From positions 1 through 64,000 of the forward strand of contig CAIODZ010000042.1 in NCBI GenBank assembly GCA_903857265.1: a stretch of DNA of 64,000 bases, given 5' to 3'. Shown here in pieces: positions 9,386 through 18,525 of this stretch. Made by a program: the position numbers and the translations under genes. The DNA comes from an uncultured Phycisphaerales bacterium (GTDB lineage: Bacteria > Planctomycetota > Phycisphaerae > Sedimentisphaerales > Anaerobacaceae). Position 1 is the first letter of the stretch. Each line of letters begins with the position of its first letter. The notes below the pieces were generated by a model. The model saw only the letters and a program-made list of their open reading frames with translations, was not told the DNA's origin and made no database searches.

Positions 9386-9976
9386 ATGAAGAATTCAGAA
9401 TTTAGAATTAAGAATAAAAAATCAGGAGACGGAAGATACACTCTCTCGTTCTCAATTCTCAATTCTCAATTCTTAATTAAAAGCGTGACTTATGCTCTTA
9501 CAACCTGCGTTTTTATGACGCTTGCCGGCTGCGCGGGCTACAGCAACACATCGCTGTACCCGAAAGATGTCGCGACTGTTTACGTGGAAATGTTTGATAA
9601 TCAGAGTTTCAGACGCGGCATAGAGTATGAGCTTACCGACGCCCTGGCGAAGCGTATAGAGTCGCAGACGCCCTACAAGATAGTTTCGAACCGCGACAAA
9701 GCCGACACCGTAATAAGCGGGCATATTGCGCAGGTCAAAGAGTCGGTTTTGACCACTGAACGCCAGATAGGCAGGGCGATGGAGAAAAATATCGAGCTTC
9801 GGGCCGTGGTAAGCTGGAAGAACCTGCGGACCGGAGAACTGTTGATAGATAATAAAACAGTAAGCGCGTCAGCCAGCTACTCGGAATGGCAAAGCCAGAG
9901 CTTCGCATACGGCTCGACGCTTGCGGCAAACTCGCTTGCGGTGCGAATTGTGGAACTGATGGAATCTAAATGGTAA
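9386..9976 (+). CDS. lptE: LptE-like outer membrane lipoprotein
   Basis: 196 aa. A lipobox TLAGC puts the lipidated Cys at residue 49, followed by CAGYSNTSLYP, VATVYVEMFDNQSFRRGIE and a C-terminal alpha/beta domain typical of the LptE/LPS-assembly family, which helps LptD insert lipopolysaccharide. The first 31 codons come entirely from a 7-bp-period repeat (GAATTCA units, then CTCAATT units), so the N-terminus is unusual. A GTG at 9485 would give a 15-residue signal with no basic residue; ATG 9386 gives a 48-residue signal with repeat-derived lysines but a poor ribosome-binding site. Which start is used cannot be settled from sequence. Confidence 0.7.
   Translation: MKNSEFRIKNKKSGDGRYTLSFSILNSQFLIKSVTYALTTCVFMTLAGCAGYSNTSLYPKDVATVYVEMFDNQSFRRGIEYELTDALAKRIESQTPYKIVSNRDKADTVISGHIAQVKESVLTTERQIGRAMEKNIELRAVVSWKNLRTGELLIDNKTVSASASYSEWQSQSFAYGSTLAANSLAVRIVELMESKW
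9391..9478. repeat. 7-bp-period tandem arrays in inverted arrangement
   Basis: Left arm 9391-9418: GAATTCA, GAATTTA, GAATTAA, GAATAAA. Right arm 9451-9478: CTCAATT three times, then CTTAATT. The right arm read on the other strand gives AATTGAG units, so the two arms are inverted copies of one motif family around a 32-bp centre. Confidence 0.85.
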
Positions 9977-9977
9977 C

Positions 9978-10034
9978 CACAAAGACCCGAAGTAAAAAAC
10001 AAAGTTAAAACTTAGTGTCTTGGTGTCTTCGTGG
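9978..10034. repeat. 8-bp-period inverted repeat before ftsH
   Basis: CACAAAGA/CCCGAAGT at 9978-9993 and CTTAGTGT, CTTGGTGT, CTTCGTGG at 10011-10034. The right arm reversed reads CCACGAAG/ACACCAAG, so the arms are inverted copies. The array ends directly before the AGGGA ribosome-binding site of ftsH. Confidence 0.7.
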
Positions 10035-10044
10035 CAGGGATTAT

Positions 10045-12036
10045 ATGGCAGAAAAACGAAACAGAAAAAACAACGCCGGTCGATTCGAGAAAAAAGAGTT
10101 ACCCGGGAAAAATCCGATGATGCCCCGCAACGGGCCGTTTAATCTGCTTTTGATTGCGGGCGTGATAATAACGGTAATGCTGCTGGTCCAGCAGTTGACG
10201 CCGCGAGTCGATACGCTCAGATACGACGAGTTTGTTGCGCATCTTCGCGATGGGCATATCGAAAAGGTTGTTCTCAGCGAGACCGATATCAGCGGTCAGT
10301 TCAAACAGGAGTGGGCGGCAAGCAAGGGACAAAAAGCCGCGAAAGAATTCGTCGTTACCTACAGGTCGGGCGGCGTTCTCGATGATGACCTGAAAAAGCT
10401 GCTATCTGAGCAGATTGAAAAAGGCGGCCTGAAGGTTGAGCAGAGCAAGGAGCGCGTCTGGCTTTGGAATCTGCTTGGTATGCTGTTTCCGCTTGTCCTT
10501 GTGGGCCTGTTTTTATACCTGATGTTTGCGCGTAATCTTCGCGGCGGGGCGGGCGGTATGCTGATGTCATTCGGCAGGAGTAAACACCGGCTGCACGATA
10601 AAGAAAAAGTAAAAATCACCTTCGAGGACGTTGCCGGGATAGACGAAGCCAAGGAAGAGGTTGCGGAGATAATCGAGTTTTTGAGAAATCCCAAGAAATT
10701 CCAGCGGCTCGGCGGACGCATACCTCGCGGCGTATTGCTTGTGGGGCCTCCCGGCTGCGGCAAAACGCTTTTGGCAAAAGCCATTGCGGGCGAGGCGGAT
10801 GTTCCGTTTTACAGCATATCGGGAAGCGATTTCGTTGAGATGTTCGTCGGCGTCGGCGCGTCGAGGGTGCGGGACTTATTCAAACAAGCCAAAGACAGCT
10901 CGCCATGTATCATATTTCTCGATGAAATTGACGCCGTGGGGCGCAGGCGCAGCGCAAGTTTCGCGGGCGGCGGACACGATGAACGGGAGCAGACGCTCAA
11001 CGCAATACTGGTTGAGATGGACGGGTTCGATACCGATGACCAGGTGATTGTGATGGCGGCCACGAATCGCTCAGACATACTGGATAGCGCGTTGACCAGG
11101 CCGGGGCGATTCGACAGGCAGGTAGTGGTGCCTTTGCCTGACCTAAAGGGCCGGATGGAGATACTCAGGGTTCACGCCAAGAAGGTCAAGCTCGGTCCCG
11201 ATGTGAACCTCGAACGAGCAGCTCGCGGGACGCCGATGTTCAGCGGTGCGGATTTGGCGGCGATTATCAACGAGGCGGCGCTGGCGGCGACTATGGCCAA
11301 CAAGGATTTCATCGAAGGCGCAGACCTCGAAGAGGCAAGAGACAAAGTTCGCTGGGGTCGCGCCAAGAAAAGCAGGGTAATCGACCAGAAAGAACGGGAG
11401 ATAACTGCCTTCCACGAGGCGGGACATACATTTGTGCAGTCAATATTGAAAGAGGCGGATCCGCTTCACAAAGTCAGCATTATCCCTCGCGGACCGATGG
11501 GCGGGGCGACATTTGCGCTGCCGGAAAAGGACCGCACACTGTTTACGAGAAAATATTGTATGGCGCTGCTGCAGGTTTGTTTCGGAGGCAGAATCGCCGA
11601 AGAAATGTTCTGCGAAGACATATCGAGCGGTGCTCAATCGGATATCCAGCAGGCGACCCGGATAGCCAAACAAATGGTGCTGACCTGGGGGATGAGCGAA
11701 CAACTGGGGCCTGTCAGTTACGAGGCGGATGCCGGGCTTGCGGAGACATTCTACGGGCTGCCTCCCGAGAAGGAATATTCCGAGAAGACCGCCGAGGTAA
11801 TAGATTCAGAGGTCAAGCGGATAACCGACGAGGCGTTTAACAAGGCCCGTGAGCTGATTGAACATAACAGGGACAGTGTTGAGCGTATTGCCAAAGCCCT
11901 TCTTAAGTATGAAACGCTCGACGCGGAAGACGTGAATATTATTATCGCGGGCGGCTCCCTCGATAAGCCGACGGTGGCGGATTTACTTGCGGTTGAGCAG
12001 GCGAAAGACAAAAAAACCGCCGAAGAAAAGAAATAA
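10045..12036 (+). CDS. ftsH: ATP-dependent zinc metalloprotease FtsH
   Basis: 663 aa from ATG 10045, preceded by AGGGA; an upstream TTG in frame is a repeat artefact. FtsH is a hexameric AAA+ protease in the cytoplasmic membrane that degrades misfolded and regulatory proteins. Two membrane segments (about 31-50 and 135-160) flank a periplasmic domain. The AAA module has Walker A GPPGCGKT (near 234), Walker B IIFLDEID and the second region of homology ending RPGRFDRQV. The protease has the zinc motif HEAGH at 457-461 and a third ligand Asp in [12 protein letters not shown]. The basic N-terminus ([14 protein letters not shown]) before the first membrane segment is longer than in E. coli. Confidence 0.96.
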   Translation: MAEKRNRKNNAGRFEKKELPGKNPMMPRNGPFNLLLIAGVIITVMLLVQQLTPRVDTLRYDEFVAHLRDGHIEKVVLSETDISGQFKQEWAASKGQKAAKEFVVTYRSGGVLDDDLKKLLSEQIEKGGLKVEQSKERVWLWNLLGMLFPLVLVGLFLYLMFARNLRGGAGGMLMSFGRSKHRLHDKEKVKITFEDVAGIDEAKEEVAEIIEFLRNPKKFQRLGGRIPRGVLLVGPPGCGKTLLAKAIAGEADVPFYSISGSDFVEMFVGVGASRVRDLFKQAKDSSPCIIFLDEIDAVGRRRSASFAGGGHDEREQTLNAILVEMDGFDTDDQVIVMAATNRSDILDSALTRPGRFDRQVVVPLPDLKGRMEILRVHAKKVKLGPDVNLERAARGTPMFSGADLAAIINEAALAATMANKDFIEGADLEEARDKVRWGRAKKSRVIDQKEREITAFHEAGHTFVQSILKEADPLHKVSIIPRGPMGGATFALPEKDRTLFTRKYCMALLQVCFGGRIAEEMFCEDISSGAQSDIQQATRIAKQMVLTWGMSEQLGPVSYEADAGLAETFYGLPPEKEYSEKTAEVIDSEVKRITDEAFNKARELIEHNRDSVERIAKALLKYETLDAEDVNIIIAGGSLDKPTVADLLAVEQAKDKKTAEEKK

Positions 12037-12076
12037 AAGGCGGGCGTTTCAATATTTTTAATCCTTCGATAGGGAT

Positions 12077-13849
12077 ATGAGGATTAGAACAAGCGGAATA
12101 CTTATAGTATTTGCTTTATTGTCGACCGGCGCGATTGCCGCCGAAGTCTCGCAGCGGCAAAAAATCAATGTTGTTACCTTCTGGGCTGAGCAGCAATTCG
12201 ATACAGTATCGCCGGGAGGCAAAAGCGCAGTCGCGATTCACTTTGAATTGGAAAAGGACTGGCACTTCTATGCCTCCGCCGATTCGCCTCCGGGCGGTAT
12301 GAATCTCAAGCTCGAACCAAATGAGCAGGGGACAAAAGTTCTGTCATTTGGCAAACCGATATTTCCCAAACCCGGCTGGATTTACGATGATGCGCTGGGT
12401 AAAAAAATAGCCGTAATCGGTGACACCTTCACAGTATATCTGCCGTTTACTGTTTCGGAATCATCCGGCGAGAAGACAGTCGTTGTTGATATCGGTATTG
12501 TCGGGGCGGTCTGCTCGAATACTCAATGCCGCGTTCCTGATTTCGGCAGCGTAAAAGTTGAGGTAAAAATCAAGGTGGGAGAATCAATCCGGCCGAAGTT
12601 CACTCTCCCCGAACCGCAAAAATCACCTGCTTTAACGGACCAATGGGCGGACTATTCAGTTTGGGTGGCGCTTGTCCTGGCTTTTGTCGCGGGGCTTTCA
12701 CTGAACATTATGCCCTGTGTCTGGCCGGTATTGCCAATAATCGTAATGCGGCTGGTCGAGCAGGCGAAACAAGGCAAAAACAAGTCGATTGTAATGGGGC
12801 TTGCGTTCTGCACGGGCGTTTTGCTTTTCTTCGCGTGCTTAGCCGGCGCGAACATCGTTTTGAAACTTGTTTACAACACCACGCTTCAGTGGGGCGACCA
12901 GTTCCGCAACCCTGTGTTTGTCGCTGGGATGGCAATGCTGATGGTGGTTCTGGCGCTGTTTATGTTCGGCCTTTTTACGATTACCGTCCCCTCGTCAATA
13001 TCAGGTAAAAGCGGCTCAGGCAAAGGATTCAGCGGCGCGGTGGGGATGGGTTTTCTGGCGGCGATACTCAGCACGCCGTGCAGTTTCGCGATATTGGCGG
13101 CGGCGTTCGCCTGGGCGCAGGCACAGCCGCTGGGGCTTGCGACGGTGGCGATAATGGTAATCGGAATCGGCATGGCGACGCCCTTCGCGGTATTAACCGC
13201 GATGCCTGCGTTATTGAGTAAAACGCCAAGACCGGGCCGCTGGATGGAATTATTCAAGCAGACCATTGGCTTTGTGCTTCTCGTTATAGCAGTCAAACTT
13301 ATTGCCGCTCTTCCTGTTGACAGGCGCATAAATGTCCTGTATTTCGCGGTGGCTCTCGGGTTCTGTGTCTGGATGTGGGGGGGCTGGGTCAGTTTCGCTG
13401 CGCCTGCCTCGCGAAGATGGGCGGTCAGGATAATAGCGGTTGCGCTGGCGGTTGCGGCGGGCTTTATGTTTTTGCCCGCGCCGAAACCGTCGCTTATTAA
13501 CTGGCAAAAATATGATTCAGCTGTAATAAAGCAAGCACAGGACGCGAACAAACCTGTGCTTATGGATTTTACTGCCGACTGGTGTCTGAATTGCGTGGTG
13601 GTTGATAAAAAAGTTTACGTCCGCAAAGATATCGCGGACCTGATAAAGCAAAAAGGCGTGTTGGCGATTAAGGCCGATACTACCGTCAGCGATTATCCGG
13701 CGACGATTGCCCTGAAAGAAATTTACAACGAACCCGGTGTGCCGGTGAACATATTACTTGTGCCTGGACAGGATGAGCCAAAGCGATGGCGCGGCTTATC
13801 CTTCGGCGACGAGTTGAAATCGGCTCTTGAGCAATTAAAGAATCAATAG
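12077..13849 (+). CDS. dsbD: Thiol:disulfide interchange protein DsbD
   Basis: 590 aa. The signal peptide is followed by a DsbD-alpha-type periplasmic domain with a Cys pair (CSNTQC), then about eight membrane helices with the paired cysteines NIMPCVWP (near 214) and STPCSFA (near 334) that relay electrons, and a C-terminal thioredoxin domain with WCLNC (503-506). DsbD carries reducing power from cytoplasmic thioredoxin to periplasmic disulfide reductases and cytochrome c maturation. All three redox centres are intact and length is close to that of E. coli DsbD. It lies 40 bp after ftsH and 8 bp before nth, probably one transcript. Confidence 0.93.
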   Translation: MRIRTSGILIVFALLSTGAIAAEVSQRQKINVVTFWAEQQFDTVSPGGKSAVAIHFELEKDWHFYASADSPPGGMNLKLEPNEQGTKVLSFGKPIFPKPGWIYDDALGKKIAVIGDTFTVYLPFTVSESSGEKTVVVDIGIVGAVCSNTQCRVPDFGSVKVEVKIKVGESIRPKFTLPEPQKSPALTDQWADYSVWVALVLAFVAGLSLNIMPCVWPVLPIIVMRLVEQAKQGKNKSIVMGLAFCTGVLLFFACLAGANIVLKLVYNTTLQWGDQFRNPVFVAGMAMLMVVLALFMFGLFTITVPSSISGKSGSGKGFSGAVGMGFLAAILSTPCSFAILAAAFAWAQAQPLGLATVAIMVIGIGMATPFAVLTAMPALLSKTPRPGRWMELFKQTIGFVLLVIAVKLIAALPVDRRINVLYFAVALGFCVWMWGGWVSFAAPASRRWAVRIIAVALAVAAGFMFLPAPKPSLINWQKYDSAVIKQAQDANKPVLMDFTADWCLNCVVVDKKVYVRKDIADLIKQKGVLAIKADTTVSDYPATIALKEIYNEPGVPVNILLVPGQDEPKRWRGLSFGDELKSALEQLKNQ

Positions 13850-13857
13850 TCCTTCCT

Positions 13858-14538
13858 ATGGCAAAAAAACCGGCCACAAGTTTTACGGTTGATAAAAAAG
13901 AAGCCGCTCGGCGCGTCGGCAAAATAATGCCAATTCTGCAAAAGTGTTACCCCGGCGCATCGGTAGCGTTGCGATTCGGCAATCCGCTCGAATTACTCAT
14001 CGCCACGATACTCTCGGCCCAGTGCACCGATAAGCGGGTGAATATGATTACGCCTGCTTTGTTCGCAAAATATAAATCCGCACAGGATTGGGCTAAAGCA
14101 AAGCTTGAAACAATCGAAAATGACATACGAAGCGCCGGCTTTTACCATAATAAGGCGGTCAGTATCCAGGAGGCCTGCCGGACGATAATCGAAAAGTTTG
14201 CCGGCCGTGTGCCGGATACGATGGATGAGCTTGTTACTCTGCCCGGTGTGGGCAGGAAGACCGCTAATTGCGTTTTGGCCAACGCCTTTGGTCAGCCGGC
14301 GATAATGTGCGATACCCATGTCATACGCCTTAGCCGCCGACTGCAATTATCGGAAAATAGCGACCCTGTTAAGCTTGAGTTCGATTTGGCCGAAATAATC
14401 CCTAAGAAGGACTGGACGATATTCAGTCATACGGTTATTTTGCACGGGCGAAATACCTGCCAGGCGAGAAAGCCGGATTGCCCGAATTGTGCGATATCGA
14501 GGTATTGTCCTTCGGCAAACAACCCGGCCCTGTGGTGA
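13858..14538 (+). CDS. nth: Endonuclease III (DNA glycosylase/AP lyase)
   Basis: 226 aa. Nth removes oxidised pyrimidines and cuts at abasic sites in base excision repair. The helix-hairpin-helix LPGVGRKTANCVLANAFG contains the catalytic Lys (GRKTA), the catalytic Asp is in CDTHVIRLSRRL, and the C-terminal [4Fe-4S] loop C-x6-C-x2-C-x5-C is complete (CQARKPDCPNCAISRYC). It starts 8 bp after dsbD, so the genes are probably co-transcribed. Confidence 0.95.
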   Translation: MAKKPATSFTVDKKEAARRVGKIMPILQKCYPGASVALRFGNPLELLIATILSAQCTDKRVNMITPALFAKYKSAQDWAKAKLETIENDIRSAGFYHNKAVSIQEACRTIIEKFAGRVPDTMDELVTLPGVGRKTANCVLANAFGQPAIMCDTHVIRLSRRLQLSENSDPVKLEFDLAEIIPKKDWTIFSHTVILHGRNTCQARKPDCPNCAISRYCPSANNPALW

Positions 14539-14591
14539 AACCGGGGCAGTATAGCCGATATACGAAATACGATTTTGAAGGAGACCTTCAC

Positions 14592-15284
14592 GTGATGCCC
14601 AATGTAACAAGTCAGCCGATTGAGGATTTGTGGCGGATATTTAAGATACTGTCCGAATTCGTCGAAGGTTTTCAGGAATTATCAGTTGTCGGCCCGGCGG
14701 TATCCATTTTCGGCTCCGCGAGGTTCAACCGCGACCATCGCTATTACAAACTCGCACAGCAAACCGCATACGAAATTGCAAAGGAAGGTTTTACCGTCAT
14801 AACCGGCGGCGGCAGCGGAATTATGGAAGCGGCCAACAAAGGTGCGGCTGCCGCAGGCGGCAAAAGCGTCGGGCTTAATATCGAGCTTCCAAAAGAGCAG
14901 ATACCGAATGAGTATCAGAATATCTCAATGAGGTTCCGGTACTTTTTTGTTCGCAAGGTTATGTTCCTCAAATACGCCCATGGCTTTGTCGTTTTTCCGG
15001 GCGGCTACGGCACACTGGATGAGTTCAGCGAATCACTTGTGCTGATTCAGACGCTTCGCCAGGCGTCCTTCCCCGTCATACTGATGGGCAGGGACTACTG
15101 GAAAGGCCTCATCGACTGGATGAGCGACAAGATGCTGCAGGAAAAATGCATAGAACCGAAGGATTTGAACGTATTTTCGATGAGTGATGACCCGCAGGAA
15201 GCGGCCAAAATCATAGTTAGGTTCAGGGAAAGCGCCGTACCAGGCGGTCTGCAACTGCCCGGCGCCGTGAACGTGAAAAAGTGA
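14592..15284 (+). CDS. LOG/TIGR00730-family Rossmann protein (lysine decarboxylase-like)
   Basis: 230 aa from GTG 14592, picked because AAGGAG lies 8 bases upstream; ATG 14595 is the next codon. The open frame also extends upstream over the nth stop, so an N-terminus beginning at GTG 14532 or 14535 is possible. The Rossmann-like fold shows SIFGSAR, the GGGSGIMEAANKGA loop and the family signature PGGYGTLDE. Members are nucleoside 5'-monophosphate phosphoribohydrolases (LOG) or PpnN-like nucleosidases, though older annotation says lysine decarboxylase. Its end is 8 bp from the end of the convergent radical SAM gene. Confidence 0.88.
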   Translation: MMPNVTSQPIEDLWRIFKILSEFVEGFQELSVVGPAVSIFGSARFNRDHRYYKLAQQTAYEIAKEGFTVITGGGSGIMEAANKGAAAAGGKSVGLNIELPKEQIPNEYQNISMRFRYFFVRKVMFLKYAHGFVVFPGGYGTLDEFSESLVLIQTLRQASFPVILMGRDYWKGLIDWMSDKMLQEKCIEPKDLNVFSMSDDPQEAAKIIVRFRESAVPGGLQLPGAVNVKK

Positions 15285-15292
15285 TAATCGCA

Positions 15293-17122
15293 TCATTGCC
15301 CCGCGGCTTGCGGGATTTGTTTTGTCGTTTCGGCAAGATGCTTTAGCAGGTAATCTTTTTCCGGGCCGCCAAGGTGCTCCCAGGGCAAAATTTCATCGGT
15401 TGCGAATTGTCTTTGTGCGGCGGCATCGAGATTCATACCGTATTTTGCAAACGCATCTTCCCATATTGCCGGGTTAAATGTCTCGCTCCACAAATCGAAC
15501 TTCGCGCCGTTGCACCAGGCGTATTCAATCACCTCCGCTAATCGCCTGTCACCGCGTCCGATGGCTGATTCGAGAATCGACTGGTTTATCTGGTGGAATT
15601 TGAACTGAAGATATTTGGCGTTGATTTTTCTTTTCTCGGAGATGATGATATTTTTGGCGTTCTCGAAATACTCACGCGGCTGTTGCGCCAGCCAGCCGAA
15701 TGGCGTATGCGGCTTGGGGACAAGCCAGCTCACCGCGACGTTGACCGAGGCGGTTTTGCCGTCGAAATTCCTGCGTAGCTTCGCCAGTTTGTCCGCGAGG
15801 TGAACGATTTGTTTAATATCATCTTCGGTCTCGCCGGGCAGGCCCGTCATAAAGTAAAGTTTGATTTTCTGCCAGCCCGCCTGGTACGCAGCCGAGACGG
15901 CAGCGAAAAGGTCCTCATCTTTCAATGGCTTATTGATGATTAATCTGAGCCGTTCGGATGCCGCCTCGACCGCGATGGTCAGGCCCGATTTTCGCACCTC
16001 GTTTGCAAGCGTTGGAAGGAGTTTCAACTGCTGGTCAACGCGTAAACTGGGCAGCGACAAGCCGACGTATTTATCCGTAAAATAACTGTGCAGCAGGTCA
16101 ATCAGCTTTTCGATATCGGGATAATCGGCGGTCGATAAGCTCAATAAGCTGATTGTATCGAAGCCCGTCGCCTCGTAGGCGGATTTGGCTGTCTCGAAGA
16201 TTTTGTCGATGCTGCGGTAACGTATAGGTCTTCGGCAGAAACTTGCCTGGCAAAACCTGCACCGGCCGGGACAGCCCCGCATAATTTCGATACTGACCCG
16301 CTCGTGAATTGCCTCGGCGAACGGCACAATCGGTTTGGTCGGGACGGGCGCGTTGTCGAGGTCGTCAACGATTGCGTTTTTGAATCGTGTGGGCAAGCTT
16401 TCTTTGACAGCGGAAAATGATTTTATTTTTTCACCATCGTATTCGAATTTATAAAGTGCTGGGACATAAGCCCAGTCGAATTTTTCCGCTGCGGCAAGCA
16501 GTATGTCTTTTTTCAATGTGCCGGCCTTTTTGAGGTCGATAATCAATCGGGCCAAATCAGGGACAGCGTTTTCCGCCTCGCCGATAACAAACAGGTCGAT
16601 AAACGGTGCAATCGGCTCGCAGCAGTTCGCCATACCGCCGCCCGCGATAATAATCGGGTCGGCTTCACTTCGTTTTTCACTGCGGATAGCCAAACCCGCC
16701 AAATCCAGCATATTCAGAACGTTGGTATAGCACAACTCATTGGTCAAGCTGAAGCCGATGACGTCGAAGGAGCTTAGGGCGGCCTTCGATTCGAGCGAAA
16801 AAAGCGGGATGCCCTTTTCCCGCAGGATTGGTTCGGCGTCTAACCACGGTGCGAAAACCCGTTCCGCGGCCGTCTCGGGCATCCTGTTGAGAACCTCATA
16901 AACTACCGCCATTCCCGTATAGCTCATCCCGACCTCGTAAGTATCGGGAAAACACAACGCGACAGCGAGGGCGCAATCGGAGAGGTCCTTTTTAATCTGG
17001 TTGATTTCGCCGCCTATGTACCTGCTTGGCCTGCGGACAAAGGGCAGGAATTCACGGTCGATTCGCTCGGTCAGTATGGTTCGACTATGCTCACCACTGG
17101 TTATCGGTTCTTTTCTTTTCAC
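15293..17122 (-). CDS. TIGR03960-family B12-binding/radical SAM protein
   Basis: 609 aa from GTG 17122. The N-terminal half resembles a cobalamin-binding-like Rossmann region (ALCFPDTYEVGMSYTGMAVV). The radical SAM barrel has the cluster motif MRGCPGRCRFCQASF (C-x3-C-x2-C near 283-290). Downstream is the strand pattern VEAASERLRLIINKPL of this family. Homologues are often fused to or beside a TIGR03936/DUF2344 protein; none is here. Reaction unknown; a role in tRNA or cofactor modification has been suggested by analogy to methylthiotransferases. The 5' side runs straight into a repeat array. Confidence 0.85.
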   Translation of the reverse strand: MKRKEPITSGEHSRTILTERIDREFLPFVRRPSRYIGGEINQIKKDLSDCALAVALCFPDTYEVGMSYTGMAVVYEVLNRMPETAAERVFAPWLDAEPILREKGIPLFSLESKAALSSFDVIGFSLTNELCYTNVLNMLDLAGLAIRSEKRSEADPIIIAGGGMANCCEPIAPFIDLFVIGEAENAVPDLARLIIDLKKAGTLKKDILLAAAEKFDWAYVPALYKFEYDGEKIKSFSAVKESLPTRFKNAIVDDLDNAPVPTKPIVPFAEAIHERVSIEIMRGCPGRCRFCQASFCRRPIRYRSIDKIFETAKSAYEATGFDTISLLSLSTADYPDIEKLIDLLHSYFTDKYVGLSLPSLRVDQQLKLLPTLANEVRKSGLTIAVEAASERLRLIINKPLKDEDLFAAVSAAYQAGWQKIKLYFMTGLPGETEDDIKQIVHLADKLAKLRRNFDGKTASVNVAVSWLVPKPHTPFGWLAQQPREYFENAKNIIISEKRKINAKYLQFKFHQINQSILESAIGRGDRRLAEVIEYAWCNGAKFDLWSETFNPAIWEDAFAKYGMNLDAAAQRQFATDEILPWEHLGGPEKDYLLKHLAETTKQIPQAAGQ

Positions 17123-17148
17123 CCGCGTATTATAACGGATAAGCAGCG

Positions 17149-17220
17149 GATAGCGTATAGCGTTTAGCGGACAGTTTAAATTGCCGATTTCCGATTGCTG
17201 ATTGATGATTTGGGATGTGG
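17149..17220. repeat. Two 7-bp-period tandem arrays
   Basis: Array one, 17149-17169: GATAGCG, TATAGCG, TTTAGCG. Array two, 17186-17220: GATTTCC, GATTGCT, GATTGAT, GATTTGG, GATGTGG. The units differ in sequence between arrays but keep the same period. Confidence 0.85.
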
Positions 17221-17337
17221 AAACCGCCGGAGGCGGGGTGCAAGAAATACTAATGGTATTATTAGGAAGTTTTTAGTTGCCCCTACTTGCCCCTTGTTGC
17301 CCCAGGTTTTTGTGTGTGTCGATCGATGGGCAAGTTA

Positions 17338-17392
17338 CCCAGATTAACCCCATGAGATAGCGAAGCGGCATCTCACGGGGTGAACACAGATT
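17338..17392. repeat. Dispersed 55-bp hairpin element, copy 1
   Basis: Identical over 55 bp to 18175-18229. It contains the arms CCCCATGAGAT and ATCTCACGGGG (one mismatch) around an 11-bp loop. Confidence 0.9.
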
Positions 17393-17446
17393 GCCGAAAC
17401 GGGCTCGTCGCTTCGCTCCGTGTTTTCACCGCCGAGGACGCGGGAG

Positions 17447-17476
17447 TATATAAGTATATGCGTATATACTTATATA
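17447..17476. repeat. 30-bp near-perfect AT-rich palindrome
   Basis: TATATAAGTATAT at 17447-17459 and ATATACTTATATA at 17464-17476 are perfect inverted 13-mers around the 4-bp centre GCGT. It could be a protein-binding site or a cruciform-prone sequence. Confidence 0.8.
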
Positions 17477-17606
17477 GTGCTCCAACAGTCGAGGGCTTTA
17501 GAGCGGAGTTTTTAGACGCGGATTTTCACCCCCGTGCGCTACTCCCGTAAGGGACGCCAAACGGCGGCAGGGCTTCGCTGATTAACACTGAATTATGACC
17601 TTGTGC

Positions 17607-17963
17607 CTAACGGTCATGATGTTCAGGACCTCGGTCTCGATCTCGATTATCATATCTTTCGGGGTGACGTCTAAAGTGTTCCTCAAAGTTTCTCCGATGG
17701 CCGCCGCGATAATGGTCAAAGTGTCCATGCACAAGTTCGATGTCCACGGTCCAAAACGGGGCAATCCAAACATGAGCCGGCGTATAGTAACCCTCGATAT
17801 ACCATCCTCTGCCCGGGTCGTCATAAGGAACCTCTACTACAACAGGCGGAGGCGCTTCCACCACTACGGCGGGGCGAGTTCGTACCTCACGCCGTTCTTC
17901 TACTACACATCCTGAAAAACACAATGCTGTCAAAATACCCAACAAGCTAACCATCATCTTCAT
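17607..17963 (-). CDS. Small His/Arg-rich lipoprotein of unknown function
   Basis: 118 aa. A short lipoprotein signal ends in the lipobox CFSGC (Cys 19), with AGGAAAAG upstream of ATG 17963. The mature part has a Pro/Val-rich stretch (AVVVEAPPPVVVEVPYD), a motif GWYIEGYYTPAHVW and a very basic, His/Arg/Asp-rich tail (about 85-118). I do not recognise the family; the aromatic GYY..AHVW block is reminiscent of small YXWGXW-type envelope proteins, but this is only a resemblance. The gene lies between the two identical 55-bp elements. Its function cannot be inferred. Confidence 0.65.
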   Translation of the reverse strand: MKMMVSLLGILTALCFSGCVVEERREVRTRPAVVVEAPPPVVVEVPYDDPGRGWYIEGYYTPAHVWIAPFWTVDIELVHGHFDHYRGGHRRNFEEHFRRHPERYDNRDRDRGPEHHDR

Positions 17964-18525
17964 TTTTTCTTTTCCTTATTTTTCTTATGCAATTGACCAT
18001 TCGAATTTCAATAGTTGTTTTATTTCCTGCTTTTCCTATTTATCAGCTTGCCCAGTATAACCCGTCATCCTGACTGTGTATCTAAGCAATCTGCTGTATT
18101 GCCGTAAGGGGATTGCCTATGTACTGCGCTTGGTTCGACGGTGCTCACCACAGGTCGCTACGAGGGAAAGGTTGCCCAGATTAACCCCATGAGATAGCGA
18201 AGCGGCATCTCACGGGGTGAACACAGATTTTTAAGGGAAAAGACGGTTTGTGTGTTGATTAAAATCAACAGTGTGACAGATTCTGACACTGAGCCGTTTT
18301 TAACCACGGATTATCACGGATTTTTAAGGGAAAAAGGTTGTTTTTGGATTTGGTTTGGGGGTATAATGTCACTTTGAATTTGGAAGAGAATTACAACTTC
18401 GCCCGTCAGCTTTGCTAGTTGGAATATGCCTTTAAAAATAGTGAGGAAATAAGGGGGAATAGGATTTAGTAAATTGTTTTTATCAAGGTAGATGGTGGCT
18501 ATTACTTCCTGCTTATTGGGTGTAC
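17964..18525. other. Intergenic region before the SIR2 gene end
   Basis: This 562-bp stretch carries copy 2 of the 55-bp element (18175-18229), a 16-bp direct repeat (GATTTTTAAGGGAAAA at 18226-18241 and 18319-18334) and CACGGATTAT/CACGGATTTT at 18305-18324. A 71-codon frame (18314-18529, minus, TTG start) overlaps the SIR2 stop by 4 bp; its sequence is uninformative and I do not call it as a gene. Confidence 0.6.
18175..18229. repeat. Dispersed 55-bp hairpin element, copy 2
   Basis: Base-for-base copy of 17338-17392, same orientation, 837 bp apart, with the small lipoprotein gene between them. The identity suggests recent duplication or a mobile repeat. Confidence 0.9.

Larger units (their letters stand above)
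17123..17606. other. Repeat-rich intergenic region
   Basis: This 484-bp gap has no credible gene. It holds two adjacent 7-bp-period arrays (17149-17220), the first copy of the CCCATGAGAT hairpin element (17338-17392) and a 30-bp near-perfect palindrome (17447-17476). The rest is GC-rich low-conservation sequence. Confidence 0.7.
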
